Positions 20,828 to 30,944 are shown, counted from the first letter of the stretch. The stretch is 64,000 bases of DNA from Microvirga pakistanensis (GCF_004458765.1 NZ_SPJX01000187.1:310001-374000); one strand, 5' to 3'. Numbers and translations are program-made. Notes: a model not told the origin generated them from the letters alone.

Positions 20828-21472
20828 ATGAATCCTGTCCCCGATTTCGAAGATCTCTCGCGCCGGTTGAGAGCCTGCCGCATCTGCCGGGACGAGCCGC
20901 GCTATGGCACGACCTTGCCCCACGAGCCGCGCCCCATCCTCCAGGGCAGCGCCTCGGCCCGCCTTTGCATCGCGAGCCAGGCGCCGGGAACCCGCGCCCA
21001 TGCCAGCGGCATCCCGTTCAACGATCGTTCGGGCACGCGGCTGCGGGAGTGGCTGGGGCTCGATCGGGCGGCGTTCTACGACGCCTCCAGGGTCGCCATC
21101 GTGCCGATGGGCTCCTGCTTCCCGGGGCAGGACACCAAGGGCGGGGATCTGGGTCCGCGCCGGGAATGTGCCGAAACCTGGCGGCAGCCCCTCTTCCAGG
21201 CCATGCCCAATCTCGATCTCGTGCTGTTGATCGGTCAGTACGCCCAGGCCTGGCATCTCGGCGACGAGTTCCGGGATGGGTTGACCGGGACTGTCCGGCG
21301 ATGGCGGGAGATTCTTGCAAGCGCCAAGAAGCCTCGCATCCTGCCCCTGCCGCACCCGTCCTGGCGCAACAACGGCTGGCTCAGGGCCAATTCCTGGTTC
21401 GAGGAGGAGCTTTTGCCTGTTCTTCGCTCCGAAATCCGCTCTATGTTCGAGCTCGACCATTCAGGAGCCTGA
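20828..21472 (+). CDS. Uracil-DNA glycosylase family protein
   Basis: A 214-residue member of the uracil-DNA glycosylase-like superfamily. It begins with a short CxxC motif (CRICRDEP), has the family segment IASQAPGTRAHASGIPFNDRSG, a middle block VAIVPMGSCFPG and the C-terminal motif PLPHPSWRNN, which corresponds to the conserved HPS loop. It may bind or excise damaged bases, but this subgroup is poorly characterised. ATG 20828 fits the start of the conserved region. It is followed 5 bases later by the hydratase gene. Confidence 0.82.
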   Translation: MNPVPDFEDLSRRLRACRICRDEPRYGTTLPHEPRPILQGSASARLCIASQAPGTRAHASGIPFNDRSGTRLREWLGLDRAAFYDASRVAIVPMGSCFPGQDTKGGDLGPRRECAETWRQPLFQAMPNLDLVLLIGQYAQAWHLGDEFRDGLTGTVRRWREILASAKKPRILPLPHPSWRNNGWLRANSWFEEELLPVLRSEIRSMFELDHSGA

Positions 21473-21477
21473 CGAGC

Positions 21478-22269
21478 ATGAGTCCCACGACCCTGCGCTG
21501 CACCGTCGAAGGTCCGGTCGCCACCATTGCGCTGGCCCGGCCCGACAAGCTGAACGCGTTGAACGGCACCATGCATGCCGAATTGCGGGAAACCCTCGAC
21601 TGGTGCGAGCGGGACGAGGCCGTGCGCGTGGTGGTGCTGACCGGGGAGGGCAGGGCCTTTTCCTCGGGCCAGGACCTGACCGAGGACCTGCCGAAGGACG
21701 AGCAGGGCCGTGTCGATCTCGGACCGCCGCTCGCCCGCGACTATAATCCCCTTGTGCTCAAGCTCGCCGATTATCCCAAGATCACTATTGCGGCGCTCAA
21801 CGGCCCGGCGGTCGGTGCCTCCATGAACATCGCGCTTGCCTGCGACATCGTCGTGGCCGCGCGCTCCGCCTACCTGCAGGAGGCCTTCGCCAGGATCGCC
21901 CTCGTGCCGGATGCGGGGGGCACCTGGATCCTGCCGCGCCTCGTCGGTCCCAAGCAGGCCCTCGCCCTCATGCTCACGGCCGAGCCGATCCAGGCCGAGG
22001 AGGCGCAGCGCATGGGGCTCGTCTTCAAGGTTTTCGACGATGCCTCCTTCACGGTGGATGTGGCCGCCTTCGCGGACGGGATCGCCCGGGGGCCCGGCCT
22101 GGCGCAGCGTTTGACCAAGCAGGCGGTGGCGCAAAGTCTCTCGAACGATCTTCGGGCCCAGCTCGACCTCGAAGCCCGGCTCCAGCGGGAGGCGGGCTTC
22201 AGCCGCGATTTCGCCGAAGGCGTTGCGGCGTTCCGCGAGAAGCGTGCGGCGCGCTTCGAAGGCCGCTGA
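21478..22269 (+). CDS. Enoyl-CoA hydratase/isomerase, PaaG-like
   Basis: Crotonase-fold enzyme of 263 residues. The N-terminal LARPDKLNALNG, the oxyanion-hole segments GRAFSSGQDLTE and LNGPAVGASMNIALACDIV, and AFARIALVPDAGGTWILPR are all typical; the acidic residue in the last block fits isomerase-type members such as PaaG (2-(1,2-epoxy-1,2-dihydrophenyl)acetyl-CoA isomerase). No other phenylacetate genes are near, so a general enoyl-CoA role is equally possible. AGGAG is 9 bases before the ATG. Probably co-transcribed with its neighbours. Confidence 0.85.
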   Translation: MSPTTLRCTVEGPVATIALARPDKLNALNGTMHAELRETLDWCERDEAVRVVVLTGEGRAFSSGQDLTEDLPKDEQGRVDLGPPLARDYNPLVLKLADYPKITIAALNGPAVGASMNIALACDIVVAARSAYLQEAFARIALVPDAGGTWILPRLVGPKQALALMLTAEPIQAEEAQRMGLVFKVFDDASFTVDVAAFADGIARGPGLAQRLTKQAVAQSLSNDLRAQLDLEARLQREAGFSRDFAEGVAAFREKRAARFEGR

Positions 22270-22280
22270 GGAGCCGAACT

Positions 22281-22487
22281 ATGCGCCGTCTCCCCTGGAT
22301 CCTCATCCTCGCGACCCTCGCCATCGTGATCGGGCTCTTCGTGGGCCGCGATCCGGAACATGCCGCGCGCCTGTCCGAGATGTACCGGAACGTGACCCTC
22401 ACGGGCGATACCCGCGAGATGGTCATCATGCTGCTGGCCCTCGGGGTCGGGGCCTTTATCGTCTATCTGACCATGACGCGCCGGTGA
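22281..22487 (+). CDS. Small membrane protein, two hydrophobic helices
   Basis: A 68-residue protein with hydrophobic segments at about residues 4-21 and 47-65, separated by a charged stretch containing two-helix-like RLSEMYRNV. It starts 11 bases after the hydratase stop with GAGG before the ATG, so it is likely co-transcribed. Not recognised as a named family. Confidence 0.6.
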   Translation: MRRLPWILILATLAIVIGLFVGRDPEHAARLSEMYRNVTLTGDTREMVIMLLALGVGAFIVYLTMTRR

Positions 22488-22586
22488 GGGCCCGATGCGC
22501 CCGGGTTTGTTCACGAGGCGTTCAAGAGGATCAACCTACCTTCGCTGTGCCATGCCCGCTCACGGGCAAAAGAAGGGTCGCGCATC

Positions 22587-25082
22587 GTGCACCACCTGAA
22601 ACGTGCTATCGTTTTCGCCGTCTTCGTCCTGACTGCCGCCGTGGGGTCGGCCGCCTCCGCTTCCGCACAGCAGCGCCTCGCGCTGGTCGTCGGCCAGAGC
22701 GCCTATGACGGTCGCCAGCTCGCCACGGCCGCCAACGACGCGGGCCTGATCGCCCAGACGCTCACGAGCGCCGGGTTCGAGGTGGTTCAAGGGCGCGACC
22801 TGAACGCCAACGACCTCCGGGGCGTCGTGCGCGACTTCCTGGACAAGGCCCAGGAGCTCGGGAGCGAGGACGCCGTGATGGTCTATCTCTCGGGCTATGG
22901 CCTGCAGCTCGAGGGCGAGAACTATCTGCTGCCGGTCGATGCCCGCATCCAGCGGGACGCGGACATTCCGATCGACGGTTTCCGCCTGTCGGATCTGGTC
23001 CGTTCCCTCGAGCGTGTTCCGGCCCGGACCCGCATCGTCGTGGCCGACATGGCGCGCGACTTCCCGCTGCCTGGCGGCAGCGATCCGGTCGCCCGCGGCC
23101 TTGCCCTCATGGAGCCGCCCGCCGGATTCCTGATCGCCTTCTCGTCGGCGCCGAACATCACCACGGGCGATGCACCGGGGCCTTACGGCCATTACGCCAC
23201 GGCCCTCGCCGAGACGATCCGGCAGCCGGGCGTACCGGTGGACGAGGCGTTCAACCGTGTCCGCCTGCGCACGCACGAGACCACGCAGGGTCTGCAGACC
23301 CCTTGGCACATGGCCAATCTCGGCGACACGCCCTTCGTGTTCTTCGAGCCTGAGGAATCGGCCGCGACGCCGCCCCCGGTCCGCGAGGTGCGCCGCATCG
23401 AGGAGGTTCCCGCCGAGGAGGCCTACAGCATCGCCGTGGAGCGCGACACGATCCCGGACTACCAGGCGTTCCTGCGGCGCTATCCCGATCACGCGCACGC
23501 CCGCCGTGTCTCGGCGCTGCTCGCCGCCCGCCGCGAGGCCGTCGTTTGGCGCCGCACCGTGACGCGCAACACGAGCGAAGCCTACTGGACCTATCTGCGC
23601 CGCTACCCGAACGGACCCCATGCCGGGGATTGCCGCCGCAGGCTCGCGCGCCTGTCCGCGCCGATCGCTCCGCCGCCGGTCTTCGAAGAGGTGGTCTATG
23701 AAGACCTGCCGCCGCCGCTTCCCGTGGTGGAGCGGATCGAGGTCGTCGAGGTGGTGACGATCATCCGGGAAGCGCCGCCTCCGCCGCCGCCTCCGGTCTA
23801 TTTCCGGTCCTACTACGAAGAGGACGTGGAGTTCGTCACGATCGTCCGCGAGCCGCCTCCGCCGCCGATCCTGGTCGGCGTGCTGCCGATCCCGGCTCCG
23901 ATCCCGGTGCCGCGCTATGCCCGTCCGCCGCGCTCGTTCTACCAGCCGATCGCCCCTGTGACGCCGCGCGGTCCGGTCGCCATTCCGGTAGCGCCGCCGC
24001 CCATCGCCGGTCCGCTGTTCGGCCGGCCGGGTGAGCCTCGTCCGCCGCGCGGTTTGCGTCCGCGCCCGGTGGTGCCGCGCCAGCCCGGGCTGATCGCGCA
24101 GCCCGAGCCGATCCCGGTCGTGGCGCGCCCGACCGAGCCGCGTCAGCGGCCTGGACGTGACCTTTCTGAGCTCCCGCGCCGGCCCCGCCTGCCGAGCCGT
24201 CCAATCCCGATAGCCGCACGGCCTGACGCGGATCGTCCTGTTCCGGCAATCCAGCGCCCGGCGGTTCCGATGCCGGGGGCTTCGGGACGGCCCGATTCCG
24301 CTCGCGACGACCGGCAGGAGGATCGGGCGCGGAGGCCTGCGCTTCCGGCAGCGCCGCGCCCCACGGTCAGGGACGATCCCGATGGCGGGCTGCGCGCGCC
24401 GCGTCCGAGGATTGAGCCGGACCGTCCCGCCGCCGCGCGTCCGATGCGCCCCGGTCTGGAGCGGGACTTGGAGCGTGAGCGTTCTGCCGCGCCGCGCCTG
24501 CGCCCCGATGTCGAGCGAGAGCGGTCTGCCGTGCCGCGCCTGCGCCCGGACGACGGACCGGAACGGCCCGCCATATCGCGTCTCCCGCGCCCCCGGCTGG
24601 AGGACGATCGCCGGGATGAGTTCCGCTCGGGTCGGCCCGCCATTCGCGAAGAGGAGCGGGCGCGCGCGCCTCGTCCCGTCGTGCAGCCGAGGCCGGAGCC
24701 CAGGATCGAGAGGCCCAGGATCGAGAGGCCCAGGATCGAGAGGCCCGAGCCTCGTTTTGAAAGGCCGGAGCCTCGCTTCGATAGGCCGCGTCCCGCGCAA
24801 TCCGCAGCCCCGCGTCTGCCCCAGATGCGTCCCGAGTTCGACAGGCCCATGTCTCCGCCGCGGGAGATCCGGCGGCCCCAGCCGATGATGGAGCCACGCC
24901 CGGCCTCGCAGGAGAGGCGCATGGTCGAGCCACGGCCGTCTCCGGCCGCCAGGCCGCAGGCGGAGTCTGGCTTCCGCCCATCTTCCCGGATGCCGTCGGC
25001 CCGCGAAGAGATCCGGAGGCCCTCGGCTCCCGCGCAGGGCAGATCTGCCTGCCAGCCCGGACGGCCTTGCCGGGTGGAATAG
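22587..25082 (+). CDS. Caspase-fold (C14) protein without the catalytic dyad, with long Pro/Arg-rich tail
   Basis: An 831-residue exported protein: signal peptide (about residues 1-28), caspase p20-like domain (about 29-250), a region with two short tandem YLRRYPxGPHA-type repeats (about 285-350) and a ~470-residue low-complexity tail dominated by Pro, Arg and Glu, including three IERPR units. The p20 fold is recognisable from LALVVGQSAYDG, GENYLLPVDA and RVRLRTHETTQG. The usual His in S-G-H-G is Tyr104, and the usual Cys in D-A-C-R aligns with Ala156 (VVADMARD), so peptidase activity is not expected. The GTG start has AAGGG 11 bases upstream. Likely a periplasmic scaffold or envelope protein; function unknown. 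Confidence 0.8.
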   Translation: MHHLKRAIVFAVFVLTAAVGSAASASAQQRLALVVGQSAYDGRQLATAANDAGLIAQTLTSAGFEVVQGRDLNANDLRGVVRDFLDKAQELGSEDAVMVYLSGYGLQLEGENYLLPVDARIQRDADIPIDGFRLSDLVRSLERVPARTRIVVADMARDFPLPGGSDPVARGLALMEPPAGFLIAFSSAPNITTGDAPGPYGHYATALAETIRQPGVPVDEAFNRVRLRTHETTQGLQTPWHMANLGDTPFVFFEPEESAATPPPVREVRRIEEVPAEEAYSIAVERDTIPDYQAFLRRYPDHAHARRVSALLAARREAVVWRRTVTRNTSEAYWTYLRRYPNGPHAGDCRRRLARLSAPIAPPPVFEEVVYEDLPPPLPVVERIEVVEVVTIIREAPPPPPPPVYFRSYYEEDVEFVTIVREPPPPPILVGVLPIPAPIPVPRYARPPRSFYQPIAPVTPRGPVAIPVAPPPIAGPLFGRPGEPRPPRGLRPRPVVPRQPGLIAQPEPIPVVARPTEPRQRPGRDLSELPRRPRLPSRPIPIAARPDADRPVPAIQRPAVPMPGASGRPDSARDDRQEDRARRPALPAAPRPTVRDDPDGGLRAPRPRIEPDRPAAARPMRPGLERDLERERSAAPRLRPDVERERSAVPRLRPDDGPERPAISRLPRPRLEDDRRDEFRSGRPAIREEERARAPRPVVQPRPEPRIERPRIERPRIERPEPRFERPEPRFDRPRPAQSAAPRLPQMRPEFDRPMSPPREIRRPQPMMEPRPASQERRMVEPRPSPAARPQAESGFRPSSRMPSAREEIRRPSAPAQGRSACQPGRPCRVE

Positions 25083-25141
25083 GCTTGGAGCATCGAGCGC
25101 AGAAGCGGGAAGCCGTTCTGCGTGGAAGGATGCTCAAAAGC

Positions 25142-25177
25142 AAAAGCGCCGGAGACCCTCGGGTCTCCGGCGCTTTT
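25142..25177. terminator. Strong bidirectional intrinsic terminator
   Basis: A 17-bp perfect inverted repeat (AAAAGCGCCGGAGACCC and its complement) around a 2-base loop, giving A-runs and T-runs on both strands. It lies between the convergent caspase-like and beta-hydroxyacid dehydrogenase genes and should stop both. Confidence 0.9.
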
Positions 25178-25207
25178 CATGTGCGTGGGTGAAAAAGGCG
25201 GTCCGGC

Positions 25208-26071
25208 TTACTTCTCCAGCCGCGCGATCAGGCTCGACGTGTCCCAGCGGTTGCCGCCCATCTTCTGCACATCGGCGTAAAACTGATCGACCAGGGCCGT
25301 GAGCGGCAGGCTCGCGCCGCTCTTGCGCGCCTCGTTCAGCACGATCGACAGGTCCTTGCGCATCCAGTCCACCGCGAACCCGAAATCGAACTTGCCCTGG
25401 TTCATGGTCTTGCCCCGGTTTTCCATCTGCCAGGAGCCGGCCGCCCCCTTGGAGATCACGTCCAGCACGGCCTCGATGTCGAGACCGGCCTTCTTTCCGA
25501 AATGGATGCCTTCGGCGAGACCCTGCACCACGCCCGCGATGCAGATCTGGTTGATCATCTTGGTGAGCTGGCCCGCGCCGGCCGGACCCATGAGGCGGGA
25601 GGCGCGCGCGAAGCTCATGATCACGGGCTCGGCTCTCGCATAGGCATCCGCCTCGCCCCCGCACATGACCGTGAGAACGCCGTTCTCGGCTCCCGCCTGA
25701 CCGCCGGAGACCGGCGCATCGATGAAGGCGAAGCCCTTGCTCCTTGCGGCGGCGTCAAGTTCGCGGGCGACCTCGGCCGAGGCGGTGGTGTGATCGACGA
25801 AGATCGTGCCCTGGCCCATGCCCAGGAAGGCGCCGTCGTCGCCCGTGGTGATCTGGCGCAGGTCGTCGTCGTTGCCCACGCAGGCGAACACGATCTCCTG
25901 GCCCTCGGCGGCCTCGCGCGGGGTCCTGGCGGCGCGGCCGCCGTTCTCGGACACCCACTTGTCGGCCTTCGCCGCCGTGCGGTTGTACACGGTCACCGCG
26001 TGGCCCTTGTCCTTGAGATGCCGCGCCATGGGATAGCCCATGACCCCCAAACCCAGAAATGCGACCTTCAT
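25208..26071 (-). CDS. Beta-hydroxyacid dehydrogenase (3-hydroxyisobutyrate dehydrogenase family)
   Basis: NAD(P)-dependent dehydrogenase of 287 residues. The N-terminal Rossmann fold has GLGVMGYPMARHL; the substrate motif is DAPVSGGQAGAENG; the catalytic lysine is in GQLTKMINQ (about residue 173). Members include 3-hydroxyisobutyrate dehydrogenase (MmsB) and tartronate semialdehyde reductase (GarR/GlxR); the sequence alone does not decide. I chose ATG 26071, with GGGAG 6 bases upstream, over two in-frame ATGs upstream. Confidence 0.88.
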   Translation of the reverse strand: MKVAFLGLGVMGYPMARHLKDKGHAVTVYNRTAAKADKWVSENGGRAARTPREAAEGQEIVFACVGNDDDLRQITTGDDGAFLGMGQGTIFVDHTTASAEVARELDAAARSKGFAFIDAPVSGGQAGAENGVLTVMCGGEADAYARAEPVIMSFARASRLMGPAGAGQLTKMINQICIAGVVQGLAEGIHFGKKAGLDIEAVLDVISKGAAGSWQMENRGKTMNQGKFDFGFAVDWMRKDLSIVLNEARKSGASLPLTALVDQFYADVQKMGGNRWDTSSLIARLEK

Positions 26072-26135
26072 CCTCTGCTCCCGTTTCATCCGTCGCTCCG
26101 GTTCTAGAAACGGACCGGGCAAGGGTCAAATGGTC

Positions 26136-26939
26136 CTACTTGATATCGAAGGAAAAATACTTGGCCCGAATCCCGTCATAGGTGCCGTCGGCCTTGACCT
26201 GCGCGATGGCGCTGTTGAAGCGGACGCGCAGATCGTCGTCCTGCTTGCGAAGGCCGATGCCGTAGACCTCCCGGCGATAGGGCGGATCGGCAGGCGCGTC
26301 GCCCAGCACGTGACAGCACTCGCCCTCGCGGCTCTGCAGGAACTTGGAGAGCAGAAGCTCATCCCCGAAGACTGCGTCGAGCCGTCCCACGAGCAGGTCG
26401 AGATTGGCTTCGTCGGCCTTGGCATAGAGAACGATCTCGGAATCCTTGTAGAAGGTCTTGAGGTAGATTTCGTGGTCGCTGCGCTCGGTGGTGCCGATTC
26501 TCTTGCCGGCGAGCGCCTGCGGCGTGACCTCGCCGGGCGTCGCCTCCTTGGAGCCGACGAAGACCGCGGGAATGCGGTAATAGGGGTCGCTGAAGGCGAT
26601 CCTCTTCTGGCGCTTCTCCGTGATTTCGAGCGAGGACATGACCGCGTCGTATTCACGGTTGACCAGGCCCTTGATGATGCCGTCCCACTCATGCTGGACG
26701 ATCTCGCACCGCGCCTGCATCACCTCGCACAGGCGCTTCAGAAGATCGACCTCGAAACCCTGGAGCTCGTTCGTGTTGGGGTCGATGAAATTGAAGGGCG
26801 GATAGGCGCCCTCCACCGCGATGCGGATCACGGGCCTCGGTGCAGGCGTCGTTTCCTCGGCCGAAGCCACGGAGCCGACGAGCCCCGCCAGGAGAGTTCC
26901 CAGTATCGCCAGTTTCCGCCCCCGGGCAAACGCGTTCAC
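26136..26939 (-). CDS. Periplasmic amino-acid-type solute-binding protein
   Basis: A 267-residue type II periplasmic binding protein (SBP_bac_3). It has a signal peptide ending near SVASA, then IRIAVEGAYPPFNF, the FEVDLLKRLCEVM segment, AVMSSLEITEKRQKRIAFSDPYY and the C-terminal DGTYDGIRAKYF. These match lysine/arginine/ornithine or cystine-type binding proteins. No ABC permease or ATPase gene is beside it, so it is an orphan binding protein. The start is GTG 26939. Confidence 0.88.
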   Translation of the reverse strand: MNAFARGRKLAILGTLLAGLVGSVASAEETTPAPRPVIRIAVEGAYPPFNFIDPNTNELQGFEVDLLKRLCEVMQARCEIVQHEWDGIIKGLVNREYDAVMSSLEITEKRQKRIAFSDPYYRIPAVFVGSKEATPGEVTPQALAGKRIGTTERSDHEIYLKTFYKDSEIVLYAKADEANLDLLVGRLDAVFGDELLLSKFLQSREGECCHVLGDAPADPPYRREVYGIGLRKQDDDLRVRFNSAIAQVKADGTYDGIRAKYFSFDIK

Positions 26940-27039
26940 GGTTCTTCCGCCTGTTCTTCCGGTATCGATATCACGTGAAACACTGACGCCGTCAATCGGC
27001 CGAAAGGCTCACGATGTCTGCCGTCTCGTCGCGAAACGT

Positions 27040-28098
<1,059 letters not shown>

Positions 28099-28176
28099 GA
28101 CGTGTGACGGCTTGCATTCATTGTAGAATTCAAGCAGCTCTCGTCAAAGCACAAAGCAGGCAGGAGGTCCAATTCC

Positions 28177-28545
28177 ATGATAAAAGAGCGCTGGCCCACG
28201 GAGCTCCGCCTCGCCAAGGACAAGCGCAGCCTGCGCATCGCCTTCGACGACGGAGCGTCCTTCGACCTGTCCGCCGAATACCTGCGCGTCACGAGCCCGT
28301 CCGCCGAGGTTCAGGGCCACAGCCCGGCCGAGCGCAAGACGGTGCCGGGCAAGCGGAACGTGGAGATCATCGGCGTGGAGCCGGTCGGCAATTATGCCGT
28401 CAAGCTCGTCTTCGACGACATGCACGATACCGGCATCTACGGCTGGGACTATCTCTACGAGCTCGGGGCGGGCTACGCGCAGAAGTGGCAGGCCTATCTG
28501 GACGAACTCGCCGCAAAGGGGCTGTCGCGCGATCGCGTGCGGTGA
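28177..28545 (+). CDS. DUF971 (GBBH-like N-terminal) domain protein
   Basis: A 122-residue single-domain protein: WPTELRLAKDKRSLRIAF, an LRVTSPSAEVQGH block, a GNYAVKLVFDDMHDTGIYGWDYL block. This is the DUF971 family, resembling the N-terminal domain of gamma-butyrobetaine hydroxylase and found near Mrp/iron-sulfur factors in other bacteria. It diverges from moaA with AGGAGG about 9 bases before the ATG. Function unproven; a metal or Fe-S related role is only suggested by the family. Confidence 0.85.
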   Translation: MIKERWPTELRLAKDKRSLRIAFDDGASFDLSAEYLRVTSPSAEVQGHSPAERKTVPGKRNVEIIGVEPVGNYAVKLVFDDMHDTGIYGWDYLYELGAGYAQKWQAYLDELAAKGLSRDRVR

Positions 28546-28589
28546 GGGTTGAAGCGCCGGAGCCGGCAACGACCCGCTGAGGGCTCCCC

Positions 28590-28622
28590 GCCGTCATGGC
28601 CGGGCTCGCCCCGGCCATTCCG
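28590..28622. repeat. Intergenic palindromic repeat, GTCATGGCCGG family, copy 2
   Basis: GTCATGGCCGGGctcgcCCCGGCCAT, the core hairpin of the family, lies between the DUF971 gene and the convergent L,D-transpeptidase gene. Only one block of the two-block element is present here. Confidence 0.7.
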
Positions 28623-28643
28623 ATAAAGAAGATCGCGCCGCCT

Positions 28644-29231
28644 TCAGCGCTGAACGACCACCCGCGCGCCGACCCGGGCGCGGTTGTAGAGGTCGATCAC
28701 GTCCTCGTTCGTCATGCGGATGCAGCCGGAGGACACGGCCTCGCCGATGGTCTCGGGCTCGTTCGAGCCGTGAATGCGATAGATCGTGCTGCCGATATAC
28801 ATGGCACGCGCGCCGAGCGGATTGTCGGGTCCGCCCCTCATGTAGCGCGGCAGGTCGGGACGGCGCTTGAGCATCGCCGCCGGCGGACGCCAGTCGGGCC
28901 ATTCGCGTTTCATGGTGATGGAATGCGCGCCTGCCCAGGTGAAGCCGGGACGGCCCACGCCGACGCCGTAGCGGATGGCCTGGCCGTTGCCGAGCACGAA
29001 GTAGAGACGGCGCTCGCTCGTGGAGACCACGATGGTACCGGGGGCATAGCGGCTGTCGAACGAGACCACCTGGCGCGGCACCGGAGACGCCTGCGCCTTC
29101 GCGGTTGCGTCTTCTGCGCCGTAAAGAGGCTGGCGGGTGAGCGGATCGATCGCGGTCAGGGCCGCAGCCGGAGTCGCGAGAGCGACGATGGCGCAGGCAA
29201 GACCGTAGAGGGGGGCACGTGTGCGTCCCAT
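28644..29231 (-). CDS. L,D-transpeptidase (YkuD family)
   Basis: A 195-residue exported enzyme that forms 3-3 cross-links in peptidoglycan or attaches proteins to it. It has a signal peptide (MGRTRAPLYGLACAIVALA...), then the YkuD domain with TLYFV-like RRLYFVLGNG, and the catalytic HGSNEP...SSGCIRM motif with the nucleophilic Cys. ATG 29231 has GAGG 7 bases upstream; the in-frame upstream ATG at 29279 would place extra residues before the signal peptide and is unlikely. Confidence 0.92.
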   Translation of the reverse strand: MGRTRAPLYGLACAIVALATPAAALTAIDPLTRQPLYGAEDATAKAQASPVPRQVVSFDSRYAPGTIVVSTSERRLYFVLGNGQAIRYGVGVGRPGFTWAGAHSITMKREWPDWRPPAAMLKRRPDLPRYMRGGPDNPLGARAMYIGSTIYRIHGSNEPETIGEAVSSGCIRMTNEDVIDLYNRARVGARVVVQR

Positions 29232-29476
29232 ATTTGCCTCGAAGTGAACACGATTGGCGGTGGAAGTGTGACGGCTCAACGCGTTGTCCGCGTTTGGGAT
29301 TCACTGTTTAACAGGGCTCTGCTATAAAATTCCAGCCCAAATTCGCCGCTTTTTCGCCATGTCGTAACCGAGGCGTTAAAGCCGGGATGCCACAATCCGC
29401 GACGAAAATTCTTGCGCTGGTTCTCAATGCAATGGCTTGACGCAGGGCCGTCGACGCCATTAGAACGCGCTGGTCA

Positions 29477-29551
29477 GGGCGCGTAGCTCAGCGGGAGAGC
29501 ATTCGCTTCACACGCGAAGGGTCACAGGTTCAATCCCTGTCGCGCCCACCA
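29477..29551 (+). tRNA. tRNA-Val (anticodon CAC)
   Basis: A 75-base cloverleaf: acceptor stem GGGCGCG/CGCGCCC, D-loop with AGCGGGAGAGC, anticodon stem TTCGC/GCGAA with loop TTCACAC (anticodon CAC, reading GUG codons), T-loop GTTCAATC and encoded CCA at the 3' end. No integrase or phage gene borders it. Confidence 0.96.
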
Positions 29552-29622
29552 TTTCCTTCCTGACGAACTATCATCGCACGAACGCGGGCCTGGATGGGCC
29601 GGCGGCTGGGATCTCTCGTGCG

Positions 29623-30324
29623 TCAGGCCGGCACCGGTTTCATCAGCATCTCCACGGCGGCGAAGAGCTCGTCGAAATGACCGATCACGACGTCGGGATT
29701 GAGGTCCTTCACCGGCACGTCCGTATAGCCGAACGGGACGGCGACCACCGGGATGCCGGCATTCTGCGCCGTGACGATATCGGTGCGTGAATCGCCCACC
29801 ATGATGGCCCGCGACGGATCGCCGCCGGCCCGCTCGATGGTCAGGGTCAGATGCCGCGGGTCCGGCTTGAAGTAGGGAAAAGTGTCCCGCCCGCAATTGG
29901 CCGCGAAGCGGTGGCCGATCCCGAGCTCCTCCAGCAGCTTCACCGCGTGCTCTTCCACCTTGTTGGTGCAGACCGCCAGGATGAAGCCCGCCGCCTCCAG
30001 GCGGTCGAGAGCCGCCTCGACACCGGGAAACAGCGCGGTCCTGACGCAGATATTCTCCCCGTAATGCACCATGAACTGCCGATAAAGCTCATCGAGGTGG
30101 GTAGGGGTCGGTTCCTTGCCGGCGGCCTCGAACCCGCGCTCGATCAGGGCCCGGGCGCCCGCGCCGATCATGTCGCGCGCCTGGGCGACCGGGAGAGGCG
30201 AGAGGCCCTCCTGCTGGAGAATGACGTTGAGGGTCCCCACGAGGTCGCCGGCCGTGTCGGCCAGGGTGCCGTCCAGATCGAACACGGCGATGGGCGGGGC
30301 GATTTGCCGGGTATGAATGGTCAT
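29623..30324 (-). CDS. gph: Phosphoglycolate phosphatase
   Basis: HAD-superfamily phosphatase of 233 residues that removes phosphate from 2-phosphoglycolate, formed by Rubisco oxygenation or DNA repair. The nucleophile motif FDLDGTLADT, motif II CTNK, motif III KPDPRH and motif IV GDSRTDI are all visible, with the C1 cap in between. It is alone, ending about 70 bases from the tRNA-Val. Confidence 0.92.
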   Translation of the reverse strand: MTIHTRQIAPPIAVFDLDGTLADTAGDLVGTLNVILQQEGLSPLPVAQARDMIGAGARALIERGFEAAGKEPTPTHLDELYRQFMVHYGENICVRTALFPGVEAALDRLEAAGFILAVCTNKVEEHAVKLLEELGIGHRFAANCGRDTFPYFKPDPRHLTLTIERAGGDPSRAIMVGDSRTDIVTAQNAGIPVVAVPFGYTDVPVKDLNPDVVIGHFDELFAAVEMLMKPVPA

Positions 30325-30417
30325 GAGGCTCGGTTACCTGCTGGAGGCAAGGGAATCAATCGGCGGGAATGATATGGTGCCCCCGGTTGATTCGTTCTTA
30401 CCGTAATGGAGTGATGA

Positions 30418-30873
30418 ATGCGGCTTTTTGGTTGCGCGACGTTTCTGTCGACGGCCCTGGCGCTGGCAGGCCTGCCGGGCTCCGCCCTGGCGGCCTCTTA
30501 CGATTTCGTGCCCGCGCCGCAGACCGACCTGAACCGGATCTACCGGATCGATCGCGTCACGGGCGAGGTCAGCTCGTGCCAGTACGGCTTGCAGGAAGGC
30601 ACCATCGGCGTGACCCTGTGCTTCAGCCCGGGCGAAGGCGCCGGCGCCCAGCAGCCGGGAGAATACGGATTGGTCGCATCCCGTCACGAGCGGGAGGGCG
30701 GCGTCTTCCGGGTCAACTACCGCACCGGCGACATGAGCATCTGCTATGTGTTCGACGAGCGGGTCGTGTGCACGCCGCAGGCGAGGCCGTCCACGGCCGC
30801 GTCCACGATGGCTCCTGCCGCATCGACACCGGGCGCCGGCTCCGGTACGGGAGCCTCGCCTCAGCGTCCCTGA
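30418..30873 (+). CDS. Small secreted protein of unknown function
   Basis: A 151-residue protein with a signal peptide (cleavage near SALA), a mature domain with repeated beta-like segments (RIYRIDRVTGEVSSCQYG, VFRVNYRTGDMSICYV) containing paired cysteines, and a Ala/Ser/Thr-rich tail. The two similar x-R-T/V-G-x-x-S-x-C strands suggest an internal repeat. GAGTG-like ribosome signal ahead of the ATG. Not recognised. Confidence 0.65.
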   Translation: MRLFGCATFLSTALALAGLPGSALAASYDFVPAPQTDLNRIYRIDRVTGEVSSCQYGLQEGTIGVTLCFSPGEGAGAQQPGEYGLVASRHEREGGVFRVNYRTGDMSICYVFDERVVCTPQARPSTAASTMAPAASTPGAGSGTGASPQRP

Positions 30874-30944
30874 ATACGTCCCGCAGGGTGTTCCGCCGGG
30901 GCGAAGATGAAACCATCTTTCTTTTTGGCATCCTCGCATGCTAG

